From positions 10,129,501 through 10,193,500 of the forward strand of contig CM048843.1 in the NCBI GenBank assembly GCA_026545765.1: 64,000 nt of DNA. Reading direction: 5' to 3'. The notes under the pieces were generated by a model. The model saw only the letters and a list, made by a program, of their open reading frames with translations, did no database searches and was not told the DNA's origin. The stretch comes from Plantago major (lineage: Eukaryota > Streptophyta > Magnoliopsida > Lamiales > Plantaginaceae). This document shows positions 53,298-64,000 of this stretch, in pieces. Each line of letters starts with the position of its first letter. The first letter of the stretch is position 1. The position numbers were made by a program, and so were the translations under genes.

Positions 53298-55296
53298 GAC
53301 TAAAAACAGGAATGCATCATGGTCCTGTTCAGTACTTTCTGAGCTAATTTTGCTTTTTCTTGATTTTTTTAATTTTTGTTTTCGGTAAAATTTGTCAGTA
53401 TCTTTTTTCTGTTGGGAAGGTACAGCTTTTTTCCCCCAGCTATCTCCTTTTAATTCCTCCTGTACAGTTTGATAGCTCTATCTTTTCAGTGTTCTTGTGC
53501 TCTTGGTTTCGTCGTTCCATTAGTTTAACTTGCTATCAATTGGAAATAACACCTTCAAAGAAGCAGAATCGCGGAAAGATGGCTGCAATCTGAATGGAAT
53601 AAATTTCTGAAAGCTCCTGATGACCAAATGTCAACTTTAAAAAATGTAGATGATTCTCCAAATCAACAATAGAGAATTTACACTTTACAACAAAACTCAA
53701 AAGCCTGATCAAACCATAAAGGTTAAAACCTGACCTGACAAGTGATCACTGATCAGCTCTAGGATTTTCACTGATGCAACTGCGATTCTTAGCATGATTC
53801 AAGATTACAAAATCCTTGTCAACAGAACAAGCTAGGCAATAATCTACAGAGAATAAGAATATACAACTCCTGCAATGACTAAATGGTCTTCCCAAGTCCC
53901 AAAAGCAAGAATATCGTGTCGTACGATACTAATCTGTTTATGTACTGTAGGTTTGCAAACTTTGTGCCCAGGGAAGCAATTGGACATATAAAGATGTGTC
54001 AACCACAAAACTCATAAACAAGACATGAACAGGATACATAAATCCACATGTCCCAACAGCTTTCCAACGTTCGAACTTGCAAAAACTAGTCCACATTCTC
54101 ATCAGAACATCATCCATTGACAGTCCACAAGCTCCAAATCATATTCTGGAGATGAGACATGGCCAAATCTCACATAGTGATTAGTTCATTTCAATTCATG
54201 GAAACATGTCGCTCCAAGTACATAAACTAGATGTTCTCTTGAGGTTTCTGTCGGAATTCCATCTCATTTAAAGTTCAATAGACTTTGTATGTAACTTGTT
54301 ATTTATCTTGTATCTCTATGATATACGTGTTTATGAGAGCATACATAAACAATCTGACAACCTGTTATGAGACATGTTCATCTATATATAGTGTAATGAA
54401 AAGGACTATGTTTTAGTTACATTTTAACAGCAGGGTTTGCTGTATCTGATGTAAACTAACCAAAGGCATGTAGTAAATTATCTTTCCACATGCGTAATTC
54501 GAGTGTTTAATCTCCTCTGCAGTCGCCTCACTTAGTCCTTTTTTAATCATCCTAGACTCCACCTCAGGAGACAAAGTAACATCAACATCTCTTAACATAC
54601 ATCATAACATACATAAACTAATGAACAGCGTCATACGTGACCAGGTCCTTCTTTTAGAATATTGACTTGGTATTTTCGAGGTCACGCGTACACTTGGGAA
54701 ATAGGTTGTCTGAGAATGTTTGGAACACAAATCATACCGAAACAAGTTCACTTAGACTATGGACCATGACCATGAGGGCTCGGTAGGGTCCAGACCTTGT
54801 CGCTGTCGGAAATAAACTGGAAATGATGGGAAAGAAAACAGTATGTTAAAGAAAAAAGAACAAAGCTTTACTGACTCAAATTGACAAGGAAATATTACTA
54901 ACAAAGCTAACCTGGTTTTGGGCATCAAGTTGACAAACTATTTTCAAAACTATGGACATGTAGAAACTATTCATTAAAATCAATCTTAAACTAGTGATTG
55001 AAGAATTAGAACAAAGTGTATCCATCCAGAAGCCCAAAATCACTACCAAACCGACGTGTTATTTTGGCAAGTTGCAATTGTCTTGTTCTGTCTGTCTCAC
55101 TATGCCGGCCAAACTATCTGGAATAGAATAAACCTTGAAGCTACTTAATTCTACTCTTACACTGACGATTTCTTTCCTTTTCCATTGGCTTTCTTCTCTT
55201 CTTATACTGGCCTGCAAATTCATTTTCAAACCTCTCACACACTTCCAATTCTTTAGTTTTCCTTTCTTGTTCATATATACACGACTATACTTTCTC
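53298..55296. other. 2-kb intergenic region (ATL to GRAS)
   Basis: Holds the ATL 3' UTR and the GRAS upstream region. A minus-strand open stretch at 54,413-54,598 (VTLSPEVESRMIKKGLSEAT...) has ordinary protein composition and could be a leftover gene fragment, but no family is recognised and there is no upstream exon I can join. Nothing else is seen. Confidence 0.45.
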
Positions 55297-56792
55297 ATGA
55301 TGCTCAAAGAAGGCCTAGAAGTTATGCATTTAATGCAACCACCCCAAGAGATCTTGAACTACCCAGTGAATTCGGAACGAAACGAGCTCTCCCAATGGGT
55401 GGAGCATGTCACCAAGCAGCTCATCGAAGACCTGCCTGAAAGTGAAGGGCTTAATTTCCCAATTGAGACGCAGGGCAATGCCTTGGCTGCACTTCTAGGA
55501 GAACTGCGTCCCAAAAAAGTTGCCAGGCGAAGTTCCAACGATACTCCTGGATCGATTGTGATCCAACAGCAGCAGTTACAGCAAGAATGGAGCACTGATA
55601 ATCTAACTAGAGATGATCAGAATCAGAATCAGAACAGTACTGTTAATGTTGAGAGCAGTAGTAAAGGTGTGATGAGCAATAGGGCATCAGATGAGCCTGG
55701 AATGAACTTGCTGACATTTTTACTAGAATGTGCAGTTGCCATTTCTGTTGATAACTTGGGTGAGGCTCATAGAATGTTACTTGAATTGACTCAAATGGCC
55801 TCACCTTATGGCGCATGTGCAGAACGTGTTGTCGCCTACTTTGCGAAAGCGATGTCTAGTCGAGTGATCAACTCTTGGCTAGGGGTATGTTCCCCTCTTA
55901 TTAACTACAAGAAAACACATGCTGCGTTTCAAGTGTACAACAATGTGTCCCCGTTTGTGAAGTTCGCGCATTTCACATCGAATCAGGCGATTTTAGAGGC
56001 GTGTCACCGGCAAGAAAGGGTGCACATTATTGATCTTGACATTATGCAAGGATTGCAATGGCCTGCACTTTTCCACATCCTGGCGACGCGGCCAGAGGGA
56101 CCACCCCACTTGCGTATGACTGGGATGGGGAGCTCAATCGAGTTGTTAACCGAGACTGGGAAGCAGCTGTCGAACTTTGCGAGGCGGCTCGGTATGTATT
56201 TCGAGTTCCACCCTGTTGATAGGAAGTGTGGGGAGATTGTTGATGTAGGAACTTTCCAAATCAGACAAGGCGAAGCGATTGCCGTTCATTGGTTGCAGCA
56301 TTCGTTGTACGACGCAACAGGTCCCGACTGGAAGACTCTGCGGGTCCTGCAAGCGCTTGGTCCGCGGGTGATCACGTTAGTGGAGCAAGAGATTTCACAT
56401 GGGGGATCCTTCTTGGATAGGTTTGTAAGCTCACTCCATTACTACTCTACGATTTTCGACTCATTAGGGGCGTTCTTGTCGTTCGATGATCCAAACCGGC
56501 ACCTCGTGGAGCATAGCCTCTTGCATAGGGAGATTAACAACGTGTTGGCGATAGGAGGTCCGGCTCGGAGTGGAGAAGATAAGTTTAAACATTGGAGAAG
56601 CGAGCTGTCGAGGCGGATTCGCAGATACCGATGAGCACGAATTCGATGGCTCAAGCACAATTGATACTGAACATGTTCCCTCATGGTCATGGGTATAGCC
56701 TTGTGCAGGGAGATGGAACATTGAGGCTTGGTTGGAAGGATACCAGCTTGTACACTGCTTCTGCTTGGACTTCAGTACATCCTTTGAGATAG
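55297..56792 (+). CDS. GRAS transcription regulator, SCARECROW/SCL23-like (one frameshift)
   Basis: A single-exon gene; first ATG at 55,297. GRAS proteins act in the nucleus with DNA-binding partners to control development. Visible: N-terminal NELSQWVEHVTKQLIEDLPE; a glutamine-rich linker; LHR I (LLTFLLECAVAISVDN...ERVVAYFAKA); VHIID at about 242-246 in VHIIDLDIMQGLQWPALFHI, wording of the SCR/SCL23 group; LHR II; the PFYRE-like region (RFVSSLHYYSTIFDSL); and SAW (LRLGWKDTSLYTASAW). The frame breaks at about 56,615-56,628: the reading from the start stops at 56,634, while the SAW part from QIPMSTNSMAQ on is one base off. The length 1,496 nt is one short of 499 codons. Expected protein about 498 residues. 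Assignment to SCR/SCL23 rests on motif wording. Confidence 0.92.
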
Positions 56793-56987
56793 ACTGATTA
56801 ATTAGTTGTTAATCCATCTGTTTTTAGCTTTTATAAGGTGCATGTTTCATTTATATATATAGTTAAGGTTGAGCTTAGTCAAATTGATGGGATGTTAGAT
56901 GGATGGATTTGTCTCTTGATTATCAGTGATGACCATGACTTTGACTTTGCATACTTTTGAATTTTGGAATTTAGACAAGTTACCTAA

Positions 56988-59021
56988 GACCATGTCCAAT
57001 AGGTCATGACGACGATCATGAATAGTGACGGTCGTGAGCGACGGTTAAAACGATGAAAAATTCATGTCCAACAGGTCATTGACGACGACCATGAATAGTT
57101 TCTTTTTTTTTTTTGTATTTTTTAAATATTTTTTTAACATGTTTAACATATTATAAGAGTGTTTAGAAGTTGAAATTCAAATTGCATTCTTAAAACTCGT
57201 TTTATAATTTATTGAGGTGGAATCAGGCGGTTACAACAGCAGCAACAACAACAACAACATTAAACCGGTATGAAAGGAAAACACACAACATCAAACAGAA
57301 GTGAAATGAAAACACACAACAATATACGGATTCATATATTGAAATCATACGGATACAACACACAACATTACAATCCTAAGACATGATTGTAAATGAAAAC
57401 ACACAACAACATACAATATTGAAATCCTACTTGAAATGAAATGAAAGCACACAACAACAAACATAGAAGGAATCACATTTCTAACTCGGACTTCAGCTTC
57501 TGCAGGATAGCATGCTCCATTGGTGACAAGTTATCGAACTTGCGTTGTAGCTCGGTCATCATTATGTACTTGCCCAACGTAGCAGCTTGATGTTGACTCT
57601 GAGCAAGAATCCTCGTATCCTCAGACTTCTTCTCCACCTTGAATTGCATCATTTCAAGCTTCCTCTCCTCAAACTCAAGCCTCCTCGCCTCAGCTTGCTT
57701 CCTTTCTTCTAGCTTCTTCATTTTCAGCTCAAGCCTCTTCTCAATTGTATTCATTCCTTGGAAGGATTCATTCAAACCGTCCATGATCGAGCTTCCACTC
57801 GAAACCCCTGCTTTTGAAGGGACTTTGCCTTATCATGACCCATAGGTCGCTTCGATGCAGCTTTACTTCCATCATCACTGTATTCGAAACCCCGTTTGGT
57901 ACCGCTCCCACCACTAACTTCAACATTGATAGCATCATCAGTTGATTCACCATATGCCCAAGGTTGCATCCTGTAAGATTTCACCCCGGTTGCACTGGTG
58001 AAATTCATGTGAGATTCCCACTACGGATAGTGCCTCATTGCTTCCCAACAATGAAAATTTTGAAACTTACTGCCCCCTGCCTCTGTTTGTGTAGTTTTTT
58101 GGCCAAAGTGACAACATCATCCTCATTGTAACCACTTTTATCTCCAATACTTCTTTCCGCATCATCATAAGCGGAGACAAAGTGGTTAACATCTTCCTTC
58201 ATCCGAGTCCATCTACCACGTGGTAATCTTGCGATCGAGGTGTGAGGCCGTAAGAGGATGGCCTTCTCGAAGGTTTTGATCCCAGATTTGCTTCAGTTCC
58301 ACAAACATCGAAGTGTACGTGCGTTTGGTGGCTTACGTTGCATCCTCGCTCAACGACATGGAGATCTTGATGAGAGCACGATCCTCATCGTCAGTGTATG
58401 CAAGCCTTGAGCCACTTTCTTTTTCTTCCTCTGTCGCAGCAGTTGAGCTTGCATTCTTTCCACTAGCCTTGCGAGGTTTCTTTCCCTTTCCTTTCGTTGC
58501 CGGTGGTGAAGGTTGAGTCTTCGGAACAGACTCCGGGAGTGGCTGTGAGAAACCGGATGGATAACATGAAGAGTCTGGGCATATGGATTGTAGCATCCAG
58601 TCGTATCGTAGAATGATTCAGGAAAAGTTGGGGGGGTTGGGAGTGACATTGTAGAATTCATTCAAAAATGCCGGTATTTTATCCGACATTCTATTTAACA
58701 AGAATATGTATGTCAGATGCTCACATGGATTTGGTGGAGAGGAGCTTGGAGTGGAGTTCGATTGGGAGTTGGGAGTAGACATTATAGCGTTTTGAGTTTA
58801 AGAAGTGGAAGATGAGAGAAAATTGAGTTGTGGTGAAATGGGATGAGAATGGGTTGTATTTATAGATCTCGAAAAAATATGGCCATTGGTGTAATTTTTA
58901 TTTAATATTAGTTTATAAATTAATTTTTAAAAAAAAAGAAAAAAAAGGGGGTTTTCGGCCGTTGGGTGGTCCCATCAATTTGGGACAGCCCCAGACCACC
59001 CCACTCCCATTGGGAGTGGTC
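56988..59021 (-). mobile_element. PIF/Harbinger-type element carrying only ORF1 (2,034 bp)
   Basis: Terminal inverted repeats GACCATGTCCAATAGG (left) and GACCACTCCCAATGGG (right, inverted) are flanked on both sides by TAA (56,985-56,987 and 59,022-59,024), the target duplication of PIF/Harbinger elements. Inside is one minus-strand gene remnant of the Myb-like/NAM-associated type. No DDE transposase is present, so it would depend on another element. Confidence 0.85.
57473..58782 (-). pseudogene. Myb/SANT-like, NAM-associated ORF1 protein of the Harbinger element
   Basis: Starts at ATG 58,782 (MSTPNSQSNSTPSSSPPNP). It passes through a basic linker (KGKGKKPRKASGKNAS), a Myb/SANT-like segment (YTDDEDRALIKISMSLSED, then FVELKQIWDQNL, then RWTRMKEDVNHFVSAYDDA and SGYNEDDVVTLA), the W-E-A-M-R-H-Y-P motif, and a RPMGHDKAK box. 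It ends in a charged coiled coil (57,473-57,784: KLEERKQAEARRLEFEERKL). Such ORF1 proteins bind the element ends and help the transposase enter the nucleus. Damage: frame changes near 58,330, 58,660 and 57,780, and a TAG replacing the lysine codon after HYP (about 58,025). Confidence 0.82.
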
Positions 59022-59044
59022 TAAGAGTACTATCGGTCTAACGT

Positions 59045-60885
59045 TGTGTTTGGTAGCCAACCACATTCTAGTGGAATGTTGACTGGGATTATGAATGTAC
59101 AGTGGGGTTTTGAGATTGGATTGAGATCGTGAGAATGTGTGGTGTTTGGTACGAAAAAAAAGAAGCAAAAAGTTGATAGTATGGTGTTTTAGCCATTTTG
59201 CGTGTTTGGTAGATTAAAGTAAAGTTGTTGGTATGGTGACATGATTGCGTTTTTCATAATCAATTTCCGTTTTAAACAATATATACGAAAGTCTGTATTC
59301 CTAAGTTTAGTTACACATAATAATCTTCAAAGCTCATTTCATGATTGATCGATTGACTGTAAAACCGTAAGTGATCACATTGAGACGATGGTTATTACAA
59401 AGCAGATTATTAGGAAAATTAGGATTTACCAATCCACAAAACAAGTGTCCCTACTGAACAAGCGTGCATAACCTAGTTAAACATAAAAGCATACAATTGT
59501 CCATAGTTAGGCACAAATCTGAATAAAAATGTCTAATAGATATTAATAACAACAAAACAAGTGAAACAACCTATTAAAAACGAATGACTATCAACCAGTT
59601 GGATGGTTGACTGAGCGCTAGCTAGCATGTCAATCGATTGTATGGTTTACATGGTTGATTGAGCTATGTGGCTAGCTAGCCTATCAACTAATTGGTTGGT
59701 TGGCTGACTAAGCTAGTTGGCTAACCAACCTTTGGGCTCCGAATTGCTTGTGAGCCCACGTTGGACTCTTTAGTGGATCGTGGATTGGCCCGTAGTCTTG
59801 ATGGGCTAATCAAGTACGAATTTTTAGCCAATACAACTAGTGACACACTTATGTGATGTTTGGTAGCCAATACACTCGAGTGGAATGTTGACTGGGGTTA
59901 TGTAATTGGTGATGACCGGGATCCCCCTCGGTATATGTGCAGTGGGGTTTTGTGAGTTTGGATTGAGATTTTGACTGGGGTTGTGAGAATTTTGGGTGTT
60001 TGGTAGGAAAAAAAACAAAAAAGCCGATGGTAAGGTGTTGTAATCATTTTGTGTGTTTGGTAGGGATTGTAAAAGATGTTGTAATCATTTTGTGTTTTGT
60101 AGGGATTTTTAAAGATGTTGGTATGGTGATATGTTAATTGATATATTCTATTATTGATTTGTCCTTTGTGTCTATTTAATTTATATTGCGTTTTTCATAA
60201 TCGATCTCTGTTTTGAACAATACAAAAGCCTATATTCTTAAGTTTAATTACGCATACTAATAGTCAAAGCTCATTTCCTTACAACTAAACACATCAACAC
60301 TAAAATCGGTAAGATCAAATTGAAACGAACATTATATAAATAGCCAATTGATTAGGAAAAAACTGGATTTACAGATCCACAAACTTAATTGTCCATACTA
60401 GACAAAAGTTTCTAGACTAGTTAATGATAAAGAGCATATAATTGTCCATAATTTCATACAAACCATGAAAATTGGTGTTTGAACTTAGACATTTAATTAT
60501 GGAAGGTGAGTAAATGGGTGTAATGAATGTCTTGGGGGGAAATGAAAAATGTTGGTGGGAAGAGAGTAATAAATTGGAGGGAAGAAATAGATTGGTGATG
60601 TGTAATTGGTGTTATGAGTGACAAAAATGTAATAACATTGTAGTGGCAATTATGTAAATAGTGAGTGGCAAGTTTGGCAAATTATTAGAACTTTTGGTTA
60701 TTAAAATGCAAAAGAGACATTTCGCGTGGGCCAAATATCACCATACCAATCCAATTTCCTAATTCCCCCCCCCCCCCCCCAGTATTTTAGATTGGTGTGG
60801 CATCACGCCACCTAATAAATCCAACAATTTTCGGGAAGCACCATACCACTACGTTTTTTTTTCCGATTTTTGCCTACCAAACAAC
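59045..60885. repeat. direct duplication (59,045-59,520 and 59,855-60,465) within a TTTGGTAG...CTACCAAA region
   Basis: Both copies start GTTTGGTAGCCAA and share TGGAATGTTGACTGGG, CAGTGGGGTTTTG, GGTATGGTGA, GCGTTTTTCATAATC and CATA(C/T)AATTGTCCATA in the same order. Copy 2 has extra bases near 60,130-60,185. Copy 1 is followed by a GGTTGGTTGGCTGAC-like imperfect simple repeat (59,590-59,740). At 60,874 CTACCAAACAAC is an inverted copy of the left start, so the whole may be a decayed, partly duplicated hAT-like MITE. A C16 run lies at 60,765-60,780. Confidence 0.7.
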
Positions 60886-61248
60886 CAGATTGGTGATATT
60901 TCATCTTGAAGACGTGTTTCACCACACCACACCACACCCCTTACGAAATGGAACGTTACTCAACTAGTTCATCTTCCATCAACAACACGCTCGCCATTAT
61001 GCTCAAATAGAAAACCAGATCTTAGTCCAACTCCATCCAAGTAACAACTCCTAGCTCGCTCTCCTTAGCTCGACATTGACTTTACAACCAACCAACAACC
61101 AAATGCTCGACGTAGACAGACCTATTTACGGTTGATAATGATTTCCCGCAATAGTACAATGAGTGAGGCGGAGCTGGGTGGCGTTCCAGTGATGCATTTT
61201 GTTAGAACTATTGGACCGAGATTGGTACTGTAGACAAGTTTTAGACGA
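60886..61248. other. short spacer before element C
   Basis: No gene, RNA or repeat is recognised. The last five bases (GACGA, 61,244-61,248) would be the left target duplication of element C if the LTR starts at 61,249; its partner lies beyond the window. Confidence 0.4.
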
Positions 61249-62083
61249 TGTTGACTATGGTATTTAATCAACAACGTCTTCAACGATGCAACGGTGAGCG
61301 ATGTGAAAAGAGCAGTTTGCAGCGGATGAAAATACTGAACACCACAGATAAATTCTAGCCAGTATATATAAAATATATTGACCGTGCCGTAGAATAAATT
61401 TCCACTATTAGTAAAAGTAGAATTACAAAAAACTACGTTTAATCAATCACAGATGAATGATTAAACTACAAACTAGACCTAGAACAGACAAACAAAACCT
61501 ATTCTAGTTTGATAACACTAAAGTAAATCTCAATCCTTAGAGACTACTCACAAGTGATTTCGATATCAATGTCTAGTAAAGCAAGAAGACCTAATCTCAA
61601 TAATGTGAATCGATGAAGATCAAAGGCGTGGTCTTCTTGCAATCATTCTTCTTGTATATATACTTGTGCTGGTCGAACTCAACAAGAAGAACGATGAATA
61701 TATTTTCCAGCTTCACGTGTTCTGTCTGAAGGAAACTTTCCTTAAGTTTTATCTTCATAAATCTTGTTTTCTTCTTGCTTCAAATTCTTTCCTTGTGTCC
61801 AAAGTAAATCAAACACCTTCCTTATTCACAATCCAAATCAACCAAGACTTCCCTTAAGCTGGCAGCATGCGTTCAGTTCTTCAAGTCTGTTTGCTGGCAT
61901 CCAGATTTTCTAGATCTTTTCCTTAAGGCCCAAGTTAGCCAAATCCAGTCCATCAACTTGAGTTGCAGCCCAACTTATTATTTCCTACAAAATATCCATA
62001 GAAAAACAACTACAATTGTCGAACCGGTTAATAAAACGAAGAAAGGCCGATTAATAAAACAAGTGCAACAAATTGCACTTTCA
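61249..62083 (-). repeat. 3' LTR of copia element C (~835 bp)
   Basis: On the plus strand it starts TGTTGACTATGG and ends GCACTTTCA. On the minus strand it is thus bounded TGAAAGTGC...GTCAACA, next to a polypurine tract. The left boundary is inferred from the TG/CA rule and could be off, because only one LTR is in the window. Confidence 0.6.
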
Positions 62084-62094
62084 ATCTCCCCCTT
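62084..62094 (-). other. polypurine tract of element C
   Basis: The minus strand reads AAGGGGGAGAT directly before the LTR start TGAAAGTG, the usual layout of Ty1/copia polypurine tracts. Confidence 0.8.
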
Positions 62095-63609
62095 AATTCT
62101 TGCCTTTCTTCACAAAACCAAAACAAGTAGTTAGTAGGAAAAACACGATAACATCAAGCAACTCCCCCTTGCTCCAAGAACTCCCCTTAATACAAAATAC
62201 CAAGAGTTCAATTGAACAAAACATTCTCCACCTTTTTTGTGAGGAAAGAAAGAAAACAAAGTTCTTTGAAAACATCAACATCTTGGTAATCTGTTGAGGA
62301 CCTACAAACAAGGTACCAATGCGGAGAAATGATATTGACTCAACATTGTCGTCAACACTGGCAAAGGTGGTAGCAGAAGCAGGAATAGAGGTTGGATCAG
62401 CTGGAGGGCAGTGTTAGGATAAGAGTGGATGGTCATTTACACAACTTACAAGATAAGTTGTGATGGTTGTTGTTGGGTTTGTGCTAGAAAGATTCCTGCA
62501 AATATATATATCAAAGCAAACTGTACACAACTGTTAATTGGGGATTAAAGTAGCAAGTAGTACAGTTATCTGTCGAGTCAAAGAAATCAGATAAAATTAG
62601 ACAATCTTTAGGGAGGTTGACTACAAATCTTAACTCCAACATTGTGACTTTTCAAGCAGGAACATGCAAACCCAAGGAATTTCTGGACCTATACTCCCCC
62701 TCAAACCCAAAACACACAAAAAAAAAAGCACATCAGAAGAAGCAAAATAGTTAAAGTCTCTGTTGAACTGAAAGTTGACTCATCATTGAGGGTAACATCG
62801 AAAAATCAGACCACTCTTATTGTAAGCTGTCCAGGAAACCAAGTAAGGAGAGTGCGGATCGACAACACCACTTAATCTTTGAAGGTAAAAGCGAAGAGGA
62901 AATATCAAAGCAACACACTCGACATCACCTCAATTTATAAAGCAAATACCTTGATTTTGAGTGTGGATGATCATGAGACAGTGAACCATGTCAAATAATT
63001 GGAACACGTATGAATCCCGTCCAAAGACTAAGCTTATGCGGAGTAAGGTAAACATACGTCTCATGGCATAAAAGACACTCATTGGCCACATTGGGCAAAT
63101 TGGTACTCAATTTTGCAAGTGATCCAGCAACATTACGAAGATCAGCACTTTTGTGCGTGTCAGTTGAAAGTACATGCCATCAACCCTCACGGACATATGA
63201 CAACATTGGCCACACCGGTATGTGGGTAGTATTTGGTCCTGCCCAACACGACCCTCGATGGAAACACTTCAAGCCCTTTTTCTTTGATTTCATTTTAATT
63301 TTTGGAACAAAAAATAGGAGGTAACATCAAGTGTGAAGCAGCATACGAGTAGCAAAAGTAACCAAAACCATCACAAAGGGGTTTTATATGAAAACAAACA
63401 CACTCCAAACTAGAGACCTTTAAACCTTGGTTTCAAGCAATCTTTCAAAAACAATGAAAACCTTTTTTAGAGTTGGGCAACAGTAACAACCAGAGACAAG
63501 CACATAAGCACAAAAACAGAAACAAGAAGCAAACCCAAAAATACATTACTTTTTCTTTCTACCAATGTTGACTATGATGTTTAGTCAACATTGGATTCAA
63601 CAACGAAGA
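62095..63609 (-). other. 1.5-kb noncoding stretch between pol stop and polypurine tract of element C
   Basis: Only short open frames in either direction and no recognised domain. Copia elements usually have a short gap here, so this could be a lost extra ORF or an insertion. Bases 63,567-63,592 hold the near-palindrome TGTTGACTATG...AGTCAACA, similar to the LTR edge at 61,249. Confidence 0.55.
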
Positions 63610-64000
63610 TCACAGAGAGCACAAACCAAGAGATCTTTTAAGACTGAAGAATCTCTCACTATCTAAAGGCTTGGTAAAAATATCTGCAAATTGATTGGTT
63701 GTATCTATGTGTTCTATGTTAATTACTTGCAGATTGACCAAATCCCTAAGAAAATGATGCATAATGTCTATGTGTTTCGTGCGTGAGTGTTGAACAAGGT
63801 TCTTAGAGATATTTATGGCACTAAGGTTATCACATAACATCAACAAGGTATCAATTTGAAGACCGTAGTCATGCAACATATTTTTTCAACCATAGCAGTT
63901 GAGTCACACATCTCTCAGCTGCTACAGATTCAGCAGTTGAGAGTGACACACAGTTCTGTTTCTTGCTATACCAAGACACTAAATTAGAATCAAGAGAAAA
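63610..64000 (-). pseudogene. copia RNase H remnant of element C (cut by window edge)
   Basis: Minus-strand pol end: WYSKKQNCVSLSTAES, then VAAERCVTQLLWLK, a one-base frame change in an A run near 63,880, then MLHDYGLQIDTLLMLCDN, NLVQHSRTKHIDIMHHFLRD, TNQFADIFTKPLDSERF and the stop at 63,610. These are the conserved RNase H motifs of copia elements (STAE, CDN, HIDIRYHF-like, ADIFTKPL). The rest of pol lies right of the window. Confidence 0.92.

Noticed and set aside
55135-55296. Upstream extension of the GRAS reading frame
   Set aside because: The frame is open but has no ATG before 55,297. Its content (hydrophobic, Phe/Leu-rich, TATA-like DNA) fits a leader, not the protein start.

Overview
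This is nuclear DNA from a flowering plant, probably a eudicot. The host genes are intron-rich with GT-AG splice sites and belong to plant families (GRAS, ATL RING-H2, ABCI21-type ABC protein, plant NDR kinase, plant CSB/CHR8). They sit among Ty1/copia, CACTA, PIF/Harbinger and Stowaway-like elements. I could not settle the species.

Positions 1-24,730 are a repeat block. Two related minus-strand copia elements of SIRE/Maximus type (A, 1-6,834; B, 12,577-17,451) each keep a tRNA-iMet primer-binding site and a long LTR (1,634 and 1,644 bp). Between them lies a plus-strand fragment (P, about 6,894-12,560) with an extra ORF, a polypurine tract and the first ~260 bp of an LTR. The extra ORF contains a run of short phase-0 exons separated by ~80-nt introns. 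Next come a duplicated LTR tail, a possible CACTA-like element, a decayed CACTA element with TNP2-type transposase remnants, and a PIF/Harbinger element with a broken transposase.

Positions 24,800-56,800 are a gene island. In order: a NECAP-like endocytic adaptor (+); the DNA-repair ATPase CSB/CHR8 (-), convergent with NECAP; an ABCI21-like soluble ABC protein (+), divergent from CSB; an NDR-type AGC kinase (+); an ATL-type RING-H2 ubiquitin ligase (+); and a SCARECROW/SCL23-like GRAS regulator (+). These genes act in separate pathways (clathrin trafficking, transcription-coupled repair, kinase signalling, ubiquitination, transcription), and nothing suggests co-regulation. CSB, NDR and ATL read through intact. 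NECAP, ABCI21 and GRAS each carry one single-base frame disruption, and all three lie beside a CAG or CTG trinucleotide. The retroelements show many differences of the same kind, so base-calling error at methylated CHG sites is a serious alternative to real mutation.

Positions 56,988-64,000 are repeats again: a complete PIF/Harbinger-type element with TAA target duplication that carries only a Myb-like/NAM-associated ORF1, a direct duplication of ~0.5 kb, and the 3' part of a third minus-strand copia element (LTR, polypurine tract, RNase H) running off the right edge.
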